Notes: generated by a model not told the origin, from the sequence alone. A stretch of 64,000 bases of DNA from Burkholderia puraquae (GCF_002099195.1 NZ_NBYX01000002.1:475207-539206); one strand, 5' to 3'. Counted from the first letter of the stretch, positions 42,133 through 51,681 are shown. Program-made: numbers and translations.

Positions 42133-42280
42133 TGGTCAATCGTGCATCCAATCCCCTATTCCGCATAAAAACTGAATCAATAACCTCTTGTTTAGATAAA
42201 CGAAATAAAAATTCGTAAAAACACGGGGTAGAGAAAACACGTTTATTTGGGCACGCTTGTGCGCATTGTTCGTTCCTGGG

Positions 42281-42313
42281 CGCCGGTATTGCTACATGCC
42301 GGCGTGTCTTTTT
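42281..42313 (+). terminator. Intrinsic terminator in the pre-GH92 gap
   Basis: CGCCGG (42281-42286) and CCGGCG (42299-42304) with a 12-nt loop, then TGTCTTTTT. It lies 150 nt after the cupin stop codon, in an unusually AT-rich 328-nt gap that should also hold the promoter of the mannosidase genes. Confidence 0.6.
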
Positions 42314-42420
42314 CCGGGTGCCGGAATACGGAAATAAATACACGCGCCCGGGATTTTCGACCGATCGGCCGGGCAAGTGGAATGCATCAAAAATCATCCT
42401 GATTTTAAGTTCAGTAGTTC

Positions 42421-42438
42421 GAATCAATATCCTGATTC
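42421..42438. promoter_or_regulatory. Inverted repeat before the first GH92 gene
   Basis: GAATCA-N6-TGATTC, perfect arms, 23 nt before the ATG at 42461. An operator overlapping the 5' UTR or promoter is likely. Arms differ from the sRNA-promoter palindrome. Confidence 0.45.
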
Positions 42439-42460
42439 AAGAACGATACGGAGACAGGCG

Positions 42461-44932
42461 ATGTCGAGGAACTGGGGGGTGGGGGCGGCGCTGCTGGCGC
42501 TGTGCGTTGTCCTGGCTTCATGCGGCGGCGATGGAGATTCGCCGTCGGCGGTCGCTGCAAACATGTCGGCATCCGCGCAGTCGCCGGGCAACGAAAACGG
42601 CAACGGCGGCAACGACAACAGCAACGAAAGCGACAACAGCAACAGCAACGAAGCGGCTAGGAAAAACGCCGACATCCGCGTCGCGCAGTACGTCAATCCG
42701 CTGGTCGGCACCGACTACGCGACCGACCAGCCGGCCGACCCGGTCGGCTCGGGGCTGGGCGGCGGCACGTTCCCGGGGCCGACGGTGCCGTTCGGGATGA
42801 TGCAATGGAGCCCGATGACGCCGACCGCCCAATACGACAGCAGCAAGGGCGACGGCTCCGGCTTCTCCGGCGGCTACTGGTACGGCGACACGTCGATCAA
42901 CGCATTCAGCATCCTGCACCTGAGCGGCACCGGCTGCTGGGCGAACGGCGGCTACCTGAACGTGATGCCGCAGCTCGCGCCAGGCGATGCCGGCAAGCCG
43001 GCCAGCTTCAGCCACGCGAACGAAACTGCTCAGGCCGGCTACTACGGCGTCACGCTCGGCAACGGCATCAAGGCCGAGCTGACGACGACGGTGCGCACCG
43101 GCTTCGCGCGCTTCACGTATCCCGCACTCGCACAGGGCCAGCAGGCGACGATCGCGGTCGACCCGACCGTGCTGAACAATCGCGCGCAAGGCACGACGCG
43201 CGACACGATCAACCAGGTCGGCGATCGCGCGTTGTCGGGCACGATTGCGGGCGGCGGATTCTGCTGGGCCGGGCATGCAGTGCCCGTGTACTACTACGCG
43301 GAATTCAGCCAGCCGTTCGCGGCGAAGCCGGCGCTGTCGAACAACAGCCCGGTGACGTTGACGTTCAATGTCGACCGCAAGCACCCGGACGTGATGATGA
43401 AGCTCGGCATCTCGTTCGTCAGCGAAGCGAATGCGAAGGCGAACCTGCGCGCCGAGAATCCGGACACCGACGCGCAAGGCAACCGCAACTGGCGGTTCGA
43501 CAAGGTGCGCAGCGCGGCGAGCGCCGCGTGGAACGCGCGCCTGAACGCGATCCAGGTCACGGGCGGCAGCGACGCCGACAAGACGAAGTTCTACACCGCG
43601 CTGTATCACGCGTCGCTGCACCCGAACGTGTTCAACGACGTGAACGGCCAGTATCCGGATTTCTATGCGTCGAACGGCGCACCGTCCGCGCCGACGCGTC
43701 AGGTCGAGAAAGGCCGCACGATGTACGCGAACTTCTCCGGCTGGGACATCGACCGCTCGTTCATCCAGTTGCAGGCGCTGCTCGACCCGGTGCGGACCAG
43801 CGACATCGTGCAGTCGCTCGTGCTCGATGCGAAGGCGTGCGGCGCGTTCCCGCGCTGGGCGTACTTCAATACCGAGACGGCCGTGATGCCCGGTGACGCG
43901 GGCTCGATCATCGTCGCGAACGCGCATGCGTTCGGCGCGACGAACTTCGACACGCAGGCCGCGCTGTCGATCATGAAGCGCAGCACGGCGCCGGGCGCCG
44001 CGTGCGCCGGCACGCCGGTGATGGGTAGCCGCGCGGACTACGACCGGCTCGGCTACGTGCCGTCGTCGGGCTCGGGCGACAACCAGACCGCCTCGAACAC
44101 GCTCGAATACGCGGTGCGCGATTTCGCGGTATCGCGCTTCGCGGCGGCGCTTGGCGATACGACGACGGCCGGCGCGCTGCTGAAGTCGAGCGGCAACTGG
44201 CGAAACCTGTTCGACCAGGGCGCGATCCAGCCGAAGACGTCGGCGGGCGCGTGGGTCACCGACGGCACGGGTTTCATGGAAGGCAATTCCGAGCAGTACA
44301 CGTGGTACGTGCCGCACGATCTCGCCGGCGTGGTCGCGCAGGCGGGCGGCGCCGCGCCGGTCGTCAAGCGGCTCGACACGTTCTTCACGCACCTGAACAT
44401 CGGCACCGTGCAGCCGCATTTCTACGTCGGCAACGAAGTGACGATGGCCGTGCCGTGGGTCTATGCATGGGCCGGTGCGCCGTCGCATACGCAGCGCGTG
44501 CTGCATGCGTCGCTCGCGAACGAGTTCGGCACCGGCGCGGCCGGGCTGCCGGGCAACGACGATCTCGGCGCGATCTCGGGCTGGTACGTGTGGGCCGCGC
44601 TCGGTCTCTATCCGGTCGTGCCGGGCGTGAGCGGCGTCGCGCTGTCGAGCCCGCAGTTCGAGAAGATCACGGTGCGCGTCGGGCAGAAGGACGGCAGCTA
44701 CCGTCTGCTGCACATCGTCGCGCCGGGTGCCGGCTCGGGCGACAGCGCGTCGTTCTACGTGAAGTCGTTGAAGCTGAACGGTGCGCCTTACCCGACCGCG
44801 TGGCTGCCGTTCGAGCAGATCGCACAGGGCGGGAAGCTGTCGTACGCGATGACGGCCGACGCGAGCGCCGCGACGTGGGGCACCGACGCATCCGCGATGC
44901 CGTCGTTCCCGCAGGCTGCCAGCGCGCCGTAA
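42461..44932 (+). CDS. GH92 alpha-mannosidase lipoprotein 1
   Basis: This is an 823-residue lipoprotein: signal with lipobox LASC, then an Asn/Ser/Gly-rich linker (about 40-68), then a full GH92 catalytic region (YVNPLVGTDY, GGTFPGPTVPFGMMQWSP, HLSGTGCW, and the C-terminal active-site segment GNDDLGAISGWYVWAALG). GH92 enzymes are Ca2+-dependent inverting exo-alpha-mannosidases that trim mannose from glycans. Lipidation suggests periplasmic or surface location. A paralogue follows 67 nt downstream, so the two form an operon, possibly with different linkage specificity. Ribosome site GGAGAC. Confidence 0.93.
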   Translation: MSRNWGVGAALLALCVVLASCGGDGDSPSAVAANMSASAQSPGNENGNGGNDNSNESDNSNSNEAARKNADIRVAQYVNPLVGTDYATDQPADPVGSGLGGGTFPGPTVPFGMMQWSPMTPTAQYDSSKGDGSGFSGGYWYGDTSINAFSILHLSGTGCWANGGYLNVMPQLAPGDAGKPASFSHANETAQAGYYGVTLGNGIKAELTTTVRTGFARFTYPALAQGQQATIAVDPTVLNNRAQGTTRDTINQVGDRALSGTIAGGGFCWAGHAVPVYYYAEFSQPFAAKPALSNNSPVTLTFNVDRKHPDVMMKLGISFVSEANAKANLRAENPDTDAQGNRNWRFDKVRSAASAAWNARLNAIQVTGGSDADKTKFYTALYHASLHPNVFNDVNGQYPDFYASNGAPSAPTRQVEKGRTMYANFSGWDIDRSFIQLQALLDPVRTSDIVQSLVLDAKACGAFPRWAYFNTETAVMPGDAGSIIVANAHAFGATNFDTQAALSIMKRSTAPGAACAGTPVMGSRADYDRLGYVPSSGSGDNQTASNTLEYAVRDFAVSRFAAALGDTTTAGALLKSSGNWRNLFDQGAIQPKTSAGAWVTDGTGFMEGNSEQYTWYVPHDLAGVVAQAGGAAPVVKRLDTFFTHLNIGTVQPHFYVGNEVTMAVPWVYAWAGAPSHTQRVLHASLANEFGTGAAGLPGNDDLGAISGWYVWAALGLYPVVPGVSGVALSSPQFEKITVRVGQKDGSYRLLHIVAPGAGSGDSASFYVKSLKLNGAPYPTAWLPFEQIAQGGKLSYAMTADASAATWGTDASAMPSFPQAASAP

Positions 44933-44999
44933 CGGTCGGGGAGATCAACGAGCGGTTCTTGCCAACAGGATCGACGCAGAGAGAGGGAGGGACGAACGG

Positions 45000-47681
45000 A
45001 TGAAACTACGTCATGTGGTGGGTATCGGGTGCCTTGCCGTGTTGTCGGGGTGCGGGGGCGATCAGGCTTCGACGGATGCGAGCGTGCTCGCGCAGATGTC
45101 GAACGCGCAGGGCAGCCAGAACGATCAAGGCAACCAGAACGATCAAGGCAACCAGAACGACCAGGGCGATCAGAACGATCAAGGCGAACACGGCGGCGCA
45201 GCCAAACGGTCGGTGCTGCACAGCGTCGATCCGATGATCGGCACCGCGAATCTCGACATCAACGCGGACTGGAGCAGCGGCGTGCGCGGTCACGGCCATG
45301 TGTACCCGGGCGCGACCGTGCCGTTCGGGATGGTGCAGCTCGGGCCGGACACCACCGGCGGCGCGCACACGCTGCCGTGGAACTGGGATCGCACGTCGGG
45401 CTACCAGTACGACGATCCGTTCATCACCGGCTTCACGCATACGCACCTGTCGGGCACCGGCATCGGCTCGGGCGGCGAAGTGCGGTTCCTGCCGACGCTC
45501 GCGCCGGTCGACACCGCGACGCTGGCGAAGGTCGCCGCCGATGCGTCGATCACCTACAACGCGTCGTTCAGCCACGATGACGAAACCGCGAGCCCCGGCT
45601 ATTACCGCGTGAAGATGGCGCCGGTCGGCAGCGGCAACACGCCGTGGAACGTGCAGGGCGCGAAGATCCTCGCGGAGATGACGGCCACCGCGCATGCCGG
45701 TGTGCATCGCTACACGTATTTCCCGAGCGCGGCCGCGCAGAAGCGCAGCATGATCGTCAGCATCGACAACCCGATCGGCGGCTCGACCGCGAGCGGCAAG
45801 ATCCAGGTCGTCGATGCACAGACGATCGCCGGCTGGCAGTTCACGAACAACTGGGCGAACAACAAGCCGACGTATTTCGTCGCGCGTTTCTCGAAGCCGT
45901 TCGATACGAAGCACGTCGCGTTCAGCGCGGACGGCTTCAAGGCGTACCTGACGTTCGCCGACGGCAATGACGGCGGCGCGGTCACGGTGAAGGTCGGCAT
46001 CTCGCCGTCGAGCATCGCGGATGCGCAGGCCAATCTCGCATCGGAAGTCGGTGCGAAGTCTTTCGACCAGGTGCGTGGTGCGGCGGAGCGCGTGTGGAGC
46101 GCCGCGCTCGACCGGATCCGGATCAAGGGCGGCAGCGCCGACCAGCGGACGATGTTCTACACGTCGCTATACCGCACGATGCTCGCCCCGACCGTCTACA
46201 ACAATGCGGACGGCAGCTACGTCGGCACCGATTCGGCCAACGACGGCACGACGTCGCCGCCGACGACGAGCAAGCATCCGAATCCGGGCTTCGACTATTC
46301 GTCGACGTTCTCGCTGTGGGACACCTTCCGTGCCGAGTCGCCGTTGATGACGCTGGTGCAACCCGAGCGCGTCGACGGCTGGGTGAAGTCGCTGCTCACG
46401 CAGTTCAAGCAGAACGGCAAGGGCGAGCTGCCGGTATGGCCGCTGGCGCAAACGGAAACCTTCACGATGGCCGGCCACCCGTCGATCCCGCTGATCGCCG
46501 ATGCATACCTGAAGCACCTGACGAGCGCGGGCATCGACGACATCTGGACCGCGTTGACCACCACGCAGAGCGCGAGCGCGCACGGCTTCGATCAGTATCG
46601 CCAGAGCGGCTACGTGTACGCGGGCGACAACGCATCGGTGTCGACGACGCAGGACTACGCGTTCGACGACTGGGCGACGGCCGCGGTCGGCAAGGCGGCG
46701 GGCAAGAGCACGGCCGACTACCGGCCCTACCTGCAACGCAGCCAGAACTACCGGAACGTGTTCAACCCGGCGCTGAACAACGGCTGGAGGTTCTCGCAGC
46801 CGAAGGATTCGCAGGGCAACTGGGTGGCGGGCTTCGACCCGACGGCGGCGGAGAAGACGGACTTCTCCGAATCGAATTCATGGGTCGATACGTGGAACAT
46901 CTTCCACGACTTCCCCGGCCTCGTTGCATTGCTCGGCGGGAAAAGCCAGTTCATCGCGCAGCTCGATCGCACGTTCGATCCGGCCAACCCGCTGACCTTC
47001 CTCCACAACCAGGGCTTTCCGGACCTGACCGGCCGCAGCGGCCAGTTCTTCGCGGGGAACGAGCCGGCGAACCACCTGCCGTACCTGTACGACGTCGCGG
47101 GCATGCCGTCGAAGACGCAGGACCGTGTGCGCGCGGTGATGGACGACATGTACGCGCTGACGCTGACGGCCGGCGATCGCGCACTCCTGAGCGGCGACAG
47201 CCTGAAGGCGGCGCTGGCCGACCCGCGCCGCGTGCGCGATTCGGCGATTCCCGGCAACGACGATTGCGGGCAGCTGTCCGCGTGGTACGTGTTGTCCGCG
47301 CTCGGCATCTATTCGCTGAATCCGGTGGGCGGGGTGTTCTACCTCGGCGCGCCGCTGTTCGAGGAAGCGACGATCGACATCCCGGTCACGTCGGGAGGCG
47401 GGGACGGCAAAGCACTGAAGTTTGGCGCGACGCGGCGCTTCAAGGTGACCGCGCATACGGCCGGCGGCGGCGCGCCGTCATCGGTCAATCGCTACGTCCA
47501 GTCGGTCAGCCTGAACGGCACGCCGCTGCATCGGCCGTACGTCACGTACGACGAGATGAAGGCCGGCGGCACGCTCGACTTCGTGATGGGGTCGACGCCG
47601 AACGACGCATGGGTCAGCACGTGGAACGGGCAGGATCCCAACAGTGCGCTCGCGCCGTCGCTGGCGATGGCCGGCAAGTAG
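45000..47681 (+). CDS. GH92 alpha-mannosidase lipoprotein 2
   Basis: This is an 893-residue lipoprotein (lipobox LSGC). A Gln/Asn/Asp/Gly repeat linker (residues about 38-62) joins it to a GH92 region (VDPMIGTANLDINADW, VYPGATVPFGMVQLGPD, HTHLSGTGIGSGG, and active-site segment GNDDCGQLSAWYVLSALG). It is a clear but diverged paralogue of the gene upstream. Expected exo-alpha-mannosidase. A GGGAGGGACG ribosome site lies before the ATG. Together the pair suggests harvesting of mannose from host or fungal glycans. Confidence 0.93.
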   Translation: MKLRHVVGIGCLAVLSGCGGDQASTDASVLAQMSNAQGSQNDQGNQNDQGNQNDQGDQNDQGEHGGAAKRSVLHSVDPMIGTANLDINADWSSGVRGHGHVYPGATVPFGMVQLGPDTTGGAHTLPWNWDRTSGYQYDDPFITGFTHTHLSGTGIGSGGEVRFLPTLAPVDTATLAKVAADASITYNASFSHDDETASPGYYRVKMAPVGSGNTPWNVQGAKILAEMTATAHAGVHRYTYFPSAAAQKRSMIVSIDNPIGGSTASGKIQVVDAQTIAGWQFTNNWANNKPTYFVARFSKPFDTKHVAFSADGFKAYLTFADGNDGGAVTVKVGISPSSIADAQANLASEVGAKSFDQVRGAAERVWSAALDRIRIKGGSADQRTMFYTSLYRTMLAPTVYNNADGSYVGTDSANDGTTSPPTTSKHPNPGFDYSSTFSLWDTFRAESPLMTLVQPERVDGWVKSLLTQFKQNGKGELPVWPLAQTETFTMAGHPSIPLIADAYLKHLTSAGIDDIWTALTTTQSASAHGFDQYRQSGYVYAGDNASVSTTQDYAFDDWATAAVGKAAGKSTADYRPYLQRSQNYRNVFNPALNNGWRFSQPKDSQGNWVAGFDPTAAEKTDFSESNSWVDTWNIFHDFPGLVALLGGKSQFIAQLDRTFDPANPLTFLHNQGFPDLTGRSGQFFAGNEPANHLPYLYDVAGMPSKTQDRVRAVMDDMYALTLTAGDRALLSGDSLKAALADPRRVRDSAIPGNDDCGQLSAWYVLSALGIYSLNPVGGVFYLGAPLFEEATIDIPVTSGGGDGKALKFGATRRFKVTAHTAGGGAPSSVNRYVQSVSLNGTPLHRPYVTYDEMKAGGTLDFVMGSTPNDAWVSTWNGQDPNSALAPSLAMAGK
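45111..45182 (+). repeat. Four 18-bp tandem repeats in the GH92 linker
   Basis: Four in-frame copies of GGCAACCAGAACGATCAA (with small changes) encode the G-N-Q-N-D-Q linker. Copy number can change linker length without a frameshift. Confidence 0.85.
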
Positions 47682-47707
47682 CGGCAGGCCCCAGCAGGCA
47701 ACGGCAA

Positions 47708-47731
47708 GCGGCCCGCATCGACGCGGGCCGC
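47708..47731. terminator. Bidirectional terminator hairpin
   Basis: GCGGCCCGC (47708-47716) and GCGGGCCGC (47723-47731), 9 bp with a 6-nt loop, between the convergent GH92 and ArsR-rhodanese genes. Confidence 0.65.
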
Positions 47732-47737
47732 GTTGGT

Positions 47738-48412
47738 TCATCCGGCGGCGCCGGTCTCGACCGCGAGGCCGGCCGCTTTCCACTCCGGAAATCCGTCTTC
47801 CAGCCGCGCGGCCTTGAAGCCGTGCGCGCGCAATGCGGCGACCGCCTCGACCGCAAACACGCAGTACGGGCCGCGGCAGTAGGCGACGATCTCTGTTCCG
47901 GCCGGCAACTCGCTCATGCGTGCGTCGAGCTCGGGCAGCGGAATGCTCAACGCGCCCGGCAGGTGGCCTTGCGCGAATTCGTCGTGCGGACGCACGTCCA
48001 GCAGCGTGACGAGGCCGTCCGCGAGCCGTGCGGTCAGCTCGTCGCGCGACACGGGCTCCAGTGCATCGCGCGCATGGAAGTAGTCGCCCATCACCTTGTT
48101 GACCTCGGCGACGTTGCGCTCGCCCACGCGGCCGAGCGCCTTCATCAGCACGACGACCTCGCTGTCGCCGGCGAGGCGATACACGATGTGCTTGCCGCGC
48201 CGCTCGGTATCGACGAGGCGCGCGCGCCGCAGGATCTGCAGGTGCCGCGACGTGTTCGCGAACGTCATCCCCGACAGTGCCGTCAGTTCCTCGACCGACC
48301 GTTCGCGCTGCGCGAGATGCTCCAGCAGTTCGAGCCGGTTCGGATGGCCGATCGCCTGCGCGACTTCGGCGAGGCTCGCATAAATCGCTTGCTTGGGTCC
48401 CGTGCTTGACAC
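47738..48412 (-). CDS. ArsR-rhodanese fusion regulator
   Basis: This is a 224-residue protein. An ArsR winged helix (about 10-95; IGHPNRLELLEHLAQRERSV, FANTSRHLQILRRARLV) is fused to a rhodanese domain (about 120-215; LLDVRPHDEFAQGHLPGA) with catalytic Cys in AYCRGPYCVF. Such fusions are thought to couple sulfur (persulfide) or stress sensing to repression. It is divergent from an MFS-SDR operon, and an AT-rich dyad lies in between. Confidence 0.92.
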   Translation of the reverse strand: MSSTGPKQAIYASLAEVAQAIGHPNRLELLEHLAQRERSVEELTALSGMTFANTSRHLQILRRARLVDTERRGKHIVYRLAGDSEVVVLMKALGRVGERNVAEVNKVMGDYFHARDALEPVSRDELTARLADGLVTLLDVRPHDEFAQGHLPGALSIPLPELDARMSELPAGTEIVAYCRGPYCVFAVEAVAALRAHGFKAARLEDGFPEWKAAGLAVETGAAG

Positions 48413-48428
48413 GTGGCCTCTCCTCGAT

Positions 48429-48454
48429 CAATCATTCATCAAATTGATTGAATG
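48429..48454. promoter_or_regulatory. ArsR-rhodanese operator candidate
   Basis: CAATCA-N10-TGATTG (48429-48450) sits 17 nt upstream of the ArsR-rhodanese ATG, in an AT-rich island, with an overlapping ATTCA...TGAAT dyad. Typical ArsR/BigR-type autoregulatory site. Confidence 0.55.
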
Positions 48455-48624
48455 TTACCGCATCGGCGGGACAGGGGCAAATCCGATGATCCTCAGGCCA
48501 TTCCGGCCTCCCGATACGGGAGGCATTTCATACCTGTTCGGCTGTGGCGGCAAGGCGACCGGCGCGGTGGTCGATCCGGTCGCCGATCGGGCGGCTTGTC
48601 GGCGCGTCGCGGGAGGCTGACGCG

Positions 48625-49866
48625 ATGGCAAACGTAGCGATGGCGCCCGGCGGGCGCGCAGTGGCGCTCGGCCTGCGCGAGAACTGGCGGCAATTCGCGC
48701 TGCTCGTGCTGGTCAACGCGTTCGTCGGCGGGATGGTCGGCATCGAGCGCACGGTCGTGCCATTGATCGGTTCGGAGCAGTTCCATCTCGAATCGACCGT
48801 GCTGATCACGTCGTTCATCGTCAGCTTCGGGCTGGTCAAGGCGTTCGCGAACCTCGTGTCGGGCCAGCTCGCCGACACGTGGGGGCGCAAGCGCGTGCTC
48901 ATCGCCGGCTGGCTGCTCGGCCTGCCCGTGCCGTTCATGATCATCGCGGCGCCGAACTGGGAATGGGTGATCGCCGCGAACGTGCTGCTCGGCCTCAGCC
49001 AGGGGTTCGCGTGGTCGATGACGGTGATCATGAAGGTCGATCTCGTCGGCCCGAAAAGCCGCGGGCTCGCGGTCGGCCTGAATGAATTCGCCGGCTATTT
49101 CGCGGTGGGCGCGACCGCGTTCCTGACCGGCTATCTCGCGAGCCGCTACGGGCTGCGGCCGGCGCCGATCTGTCTCGGCGTGTTCTACGCGATCGCGGGC
49201 CTGCTGCTGTCGATCCTCGTCGTGCGCGACACGCGCGAGCATGTGCGGCTGGAAAGCGGCCAGCCGGCCGGCGCGTCCGCGCTGTCGTTCCGCGAAGTCT
49301 TCATGCTCACGTCGTTCCGTGACCGCAACCTGTTCGCGGCGTCGCAGGCCGGGATGATCAACAACCTCAACGACGGGATGAGCTGGGGCATCTTCCCGCT
49401 GTTCTTCACGACGCTCGGGCTCGGCATCGAGCGGATCGGCATCCTGAAGGCCGTCTATCCGATCGTGTGGGGAGGCTGCCAGGTCGTCACCGGCCCGCTG
49501 AGCGATCGGTGGGGGCGCAAGGGGCTGATCGTTGCCGGGATGTGGGTGCAGGCGGCCGGGCTCGTGCTGACCGCGCTCACCGGGCAGTTCCGCTGGTGGC
49601 TCGTCGCGAGCGTGCTGCTCGGCCTCGGCACGGCGATGGTCTATCCGAGCCTGATCGCGGCTGTGTCCGATGCGTCCGAGCCCGGCTGGCGGGCGCGCTC
49701 GCTCAGCGTGTACCGGTTCTGGCGCGATCTCGGCTATGCGATCGGCGCGTTGTCGGCAGGCCTGATGGCCGACCGCTTCGGCTTCGCCGCTGCGATCCTC
49801 GTGGTGGCCGCCGTGACGTTCGCGTCAGGGGGCGTCGTCGCGATTATGATGCGGGAACGCCACTGA
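48625..49866 (+). CDS. MFS transporter
   Basis: This is a 413-residue, twelve-helix major facilitator with the loop 2-3 motif GQLADTWGRKRVL and its repeat GPLSDRWGRKGLI. Substrate unknown; the divergent ArsR-rhodanese suggests induction by a reactive sulfur or metal-related signal. A GGGAGG ribosome site precedes the ATG at 48625. The SDR gene starts 14 nt after the stop codon, so they form an operon. Confidence 0.9.
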   Translation: MANVAMAPGGRAVALGLRENWRQFALLVLVNAFVGGMVGIERTVVPLIGSEQFHLESTVLITSFIVSFGLVKAFANLVSGQLADTWGRKRVLIAGWLLGLPVPFMIIAAPNWEWVIAANVLLGLSQGFAWSMTVIMKVDLVGPKSRGLAVGLNEFAGYFAVGATAFLTGYLASRYGLRPAPICLGVFYAIAGLLLSILVVRDTREHVRLESGQPAGASALSFREVFMLTSFRDRNLFAASQAGMINNLNDGMSWGIFPLFFTTLGLGIERIGILKAVYPIVWGGCQVVTGPLSDRWGRKGLIVAGMWVQAAGLVLTALTGQFRWWLVASVLLGLGTAMVYPSLIAAVSDASEPGWRARSLSVYRFWRDLGYAIGALSAGLMADRFGFAAAILVVAAVTFASGGVVAIMMRERH

Positions 49867-49880
49867 CAGGGTTCCCCGAT

Positions 49881-50702
49881 ATGGACGCGCCGCTTCCGCC
49901 GATCTCTGCCCCGATTCCCGAAACGGAACCTGAAACCGAAGCCGTTGCCGAGCCGCGCGCGTCGCGGCTGCATCGGCCCGTCGCGCTCGTCACCGGATCG
50001 ACGTCGGGGATCGGTGCGGCCGTCGCGCGCCGCCTGGCGGCGGACGGCTACGCGGTGATCCTGCATTCGCGCAGCTCGGCCGGCGTGGGGCGCGCGATGG
50101 CGCGCGAACTCGGCGCGGCCTACGTGCAGGCCGATCTCGCCGACGATGCCGAACGCGTGCGGTTGATCCGCGATGCACTGGCCGTGCATGGGCGGCTCGA
50201 CGTGCTCGTCAACAATGCGGGTGTCAGCCGCGTGATTCCGCACGACGACCTTGCCGCGGCGACGCCCGACGTGTGGCGTGAGATGCACGAGATCAACGTG
50301 ATCGCGCCGTTCCGGCTCGTCGCCGAGGCGGAGGCCGCGCTGCGCGAGGCGGCGTCGCACGGGCGGGCGGGTTGCGTCGTGAATGTCAGCTCGCATGCAG
50401 GCGTGCGGCCGAAGGGCGCGTCGATTCCCTATGCGGCGGCGAAGGCTGCGCTCAATCACACGACGCGGCTGCTCGCGCGTACGCTCGCGCCGGCGATTCG
50501 CGTCAATGCGGTCGCGCCGGGGCTCGTCGATACGCCGCTCACGGCCGACTGGACGGATGCGCAGCAGCTCTGGCGCGAGCGCGCGCCGATGCGCCGCGCG
50601 GCGACACCGGACGATATCGCGCAGACGGTCGCGATGCTCGTCGCGTCCGACTACGTGACGGGCGAGATCGTGATGCTCGACGGGGGATTGAACCTGACGT
50701 GA
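49881..50702 (+). CDS. Short-chain dehydrogenase/reductase
   Basis: This 273-residue classical SDR has nucleotide-binding TGSTSGIG, NNAG, catalytic Ser in VNVSSHAG, Tyr-Lys in YAAAK, and the C-terminal GLVDTPL. A 30-residue Pro/Glu-rich N-terminal extension precedes the fold. NAD(P)-dependent oxidoreductase of unknown substrate, co-transcribed with the MFS transporter. Confidence 0.92.
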   Translation: MDAPLPPISAPIPETEPETEAVAEPRASRLHRPVALVTGSTSGIGAAVARRLAADGYAVILHSRSSAGVGRAMARELGAAYVQADLADDAERVRLIRDALAVHGRLDVLVNNAGVSRVIPHDDLAAATPDVWREMHEINVIAPFRLVAEAEAALREAASHGRAGCVVNVSSHAGVRPKGASIPYAAAKAALNHTTRLLARTLAPAIRVNAVAPGLVDTPLTADWTDAQQLWRERAPMRRAATPDDIAQTVAMLVASDYVTGEIVMLDGGLNLT

Positions 50703-50712
50703 AGCGTTGAAA

Positions 50713-50832
50713 CGCCGAAGCGCCGAAGCGCCGAAACGCCGAAGCGCCGAAACGCCGAAACGCCGAAACGCCGAAACGCCGAAACGCCGAAACGCCGAAA
50801 CGCCGAAACGCCGAAACGCCGAAACGCCGAAA
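50713..50832. repeat. Fifteen 8-bp tandem repeats (CGCCGAAR)
   Basis: CGCCGAAA/CGCCGAAG is repeated 15 times without interruption in the 199-nt gap between the convergent SDR and surE genes. Eight is not a multiple of three; any frame across it encodes a repeated octapeptide, but no gene uses it. It is an ideal variable-number locus for strain typing. Confidence 0.97.
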
Positions 50833-50901
50833 CGGCCGCGCAACCGCGCGCAGGTGCCACGCGCGCGATCGCCGCGACCGCTTGCTTGCCGGCGTGCGCG
50901 A

Positions 50902-51681
50902 TCAGCCGAGGCTCGACCGCAACCGCGCGAGCGCCTGATCGTGCGTGCGCTCGAACTTCAGCGGCGTGACGGCGACATACCCTTCGCCGAGCGCAACGGT
51001 TTCCGAATCGGCATCGTCGTCGCGCGGCGCGCGGGCGAGCTTCAGCCAGTGATACTCGATGTCGCGCGGGTCGCGCCCCGACACGATCTCGACGCCCTGC
51101 AGCGTGCCGGCGCCCTGGTTCGTCACCTTCAGCCCGCGCACATCCTGCGCGGGCCGCGGCGGGAAATTCACGTTCAGGCACGCGTCGCTGTCCCAGCCGG
51201 CGGCAACGAGCCGGCGAATGACGTCCGGCGCATGCGCGAGCGCCGTGTCCCACGGCACCGCGTTGCGATCGGTGAAGGCCTGGCTCAGCGCGATGGCCGG
51301 CACGCCGACCAGCATGCTCGTCATCGCGGCACCTACCGTGCCGGAAAACACCGTTTCGGTGCCGAGGTTCCCGCCGCGATTCACGCCGGACAGCACGATG
51401 TCGGGCCGTGCGTCCTTCATCAGGTGGCTGATCGCGATCGCGACGCAATCGCCGGGCGTGCCGCGCACCGCGAAGCGGCGCTCGCCCTTGCGATGCACGC
51501 GCAGCGGTTCGTGCAGGCTCAGCGAATGCGACGTGCCGCTCTGGTCTTCCGCCGGCGCGACGATCCACACTTCGCGCGCCAGCTGCGTGGCGACCTGTTC
51601 GAGCACGTCAAGGCCGGGGGCGTCGATTCCGTCATCGTTGGTGAGCAGGACACGATCGAACAGCGGGCGGGTTTCTTGCAT
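50902..51681 (-). CDS. surE: 5'/3'-nucleotidase SurE
   Basis: This is a 259-residue SurE phosphatase. It has the metal-site DD in VLLTNDDGIDAPG, the Ser in APAEDQSGTSHSL, GTPGDCVAIA and SGVNRGGNLG (metal-binding Asn), which are the family signature. It dephosphorylates nucleoside monophosphates and is linked to stationary-phase survival. It lacks the usual surE-pcm-rpoS neighbours, so this is likely an additional accessory copy. Start at 51681 (MQETRPLFDRV). Confidence 0.92.
   Translation of the reverse strand: MQETRPLFDRVLLTNDDGIDAPGLDVLEQVATQLAREVWIVAPAEDQSGTSHSLSLHEPLRVHRKGERRFAVRGTPGDCVAIAISHLMKDARPDIVLSGVNRGGNLGTETVFSGTVGAAMTSMLVGVPAIALSQAFTDRNAVPWDTALAHAPDVIRRLVAAGWDSDACLNVNFPPRPAQDVRGLKVTNQGAGTLQGVEIVSGRDPRDIEYHWLKLARAPRDDDADSETVALGEGYVAVTPLKFERTHDQALARLRSSLG

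Noticed and set aside
42421..42438. GAATCA-N6-TGATTC considered as another copy of the palindrome
   Set aside because: Half sites differ (no TCAGAC) and no -10-like hexamer is placed at 21 nt; kept only as a separate dyad.
50713..50832. 8-bp repeat read as a coding repeat (RFGVSAFR)
   Set aside because: Lies between two convergent stop codons, has no ribosome site and gives the same kind of peptide in every frame.
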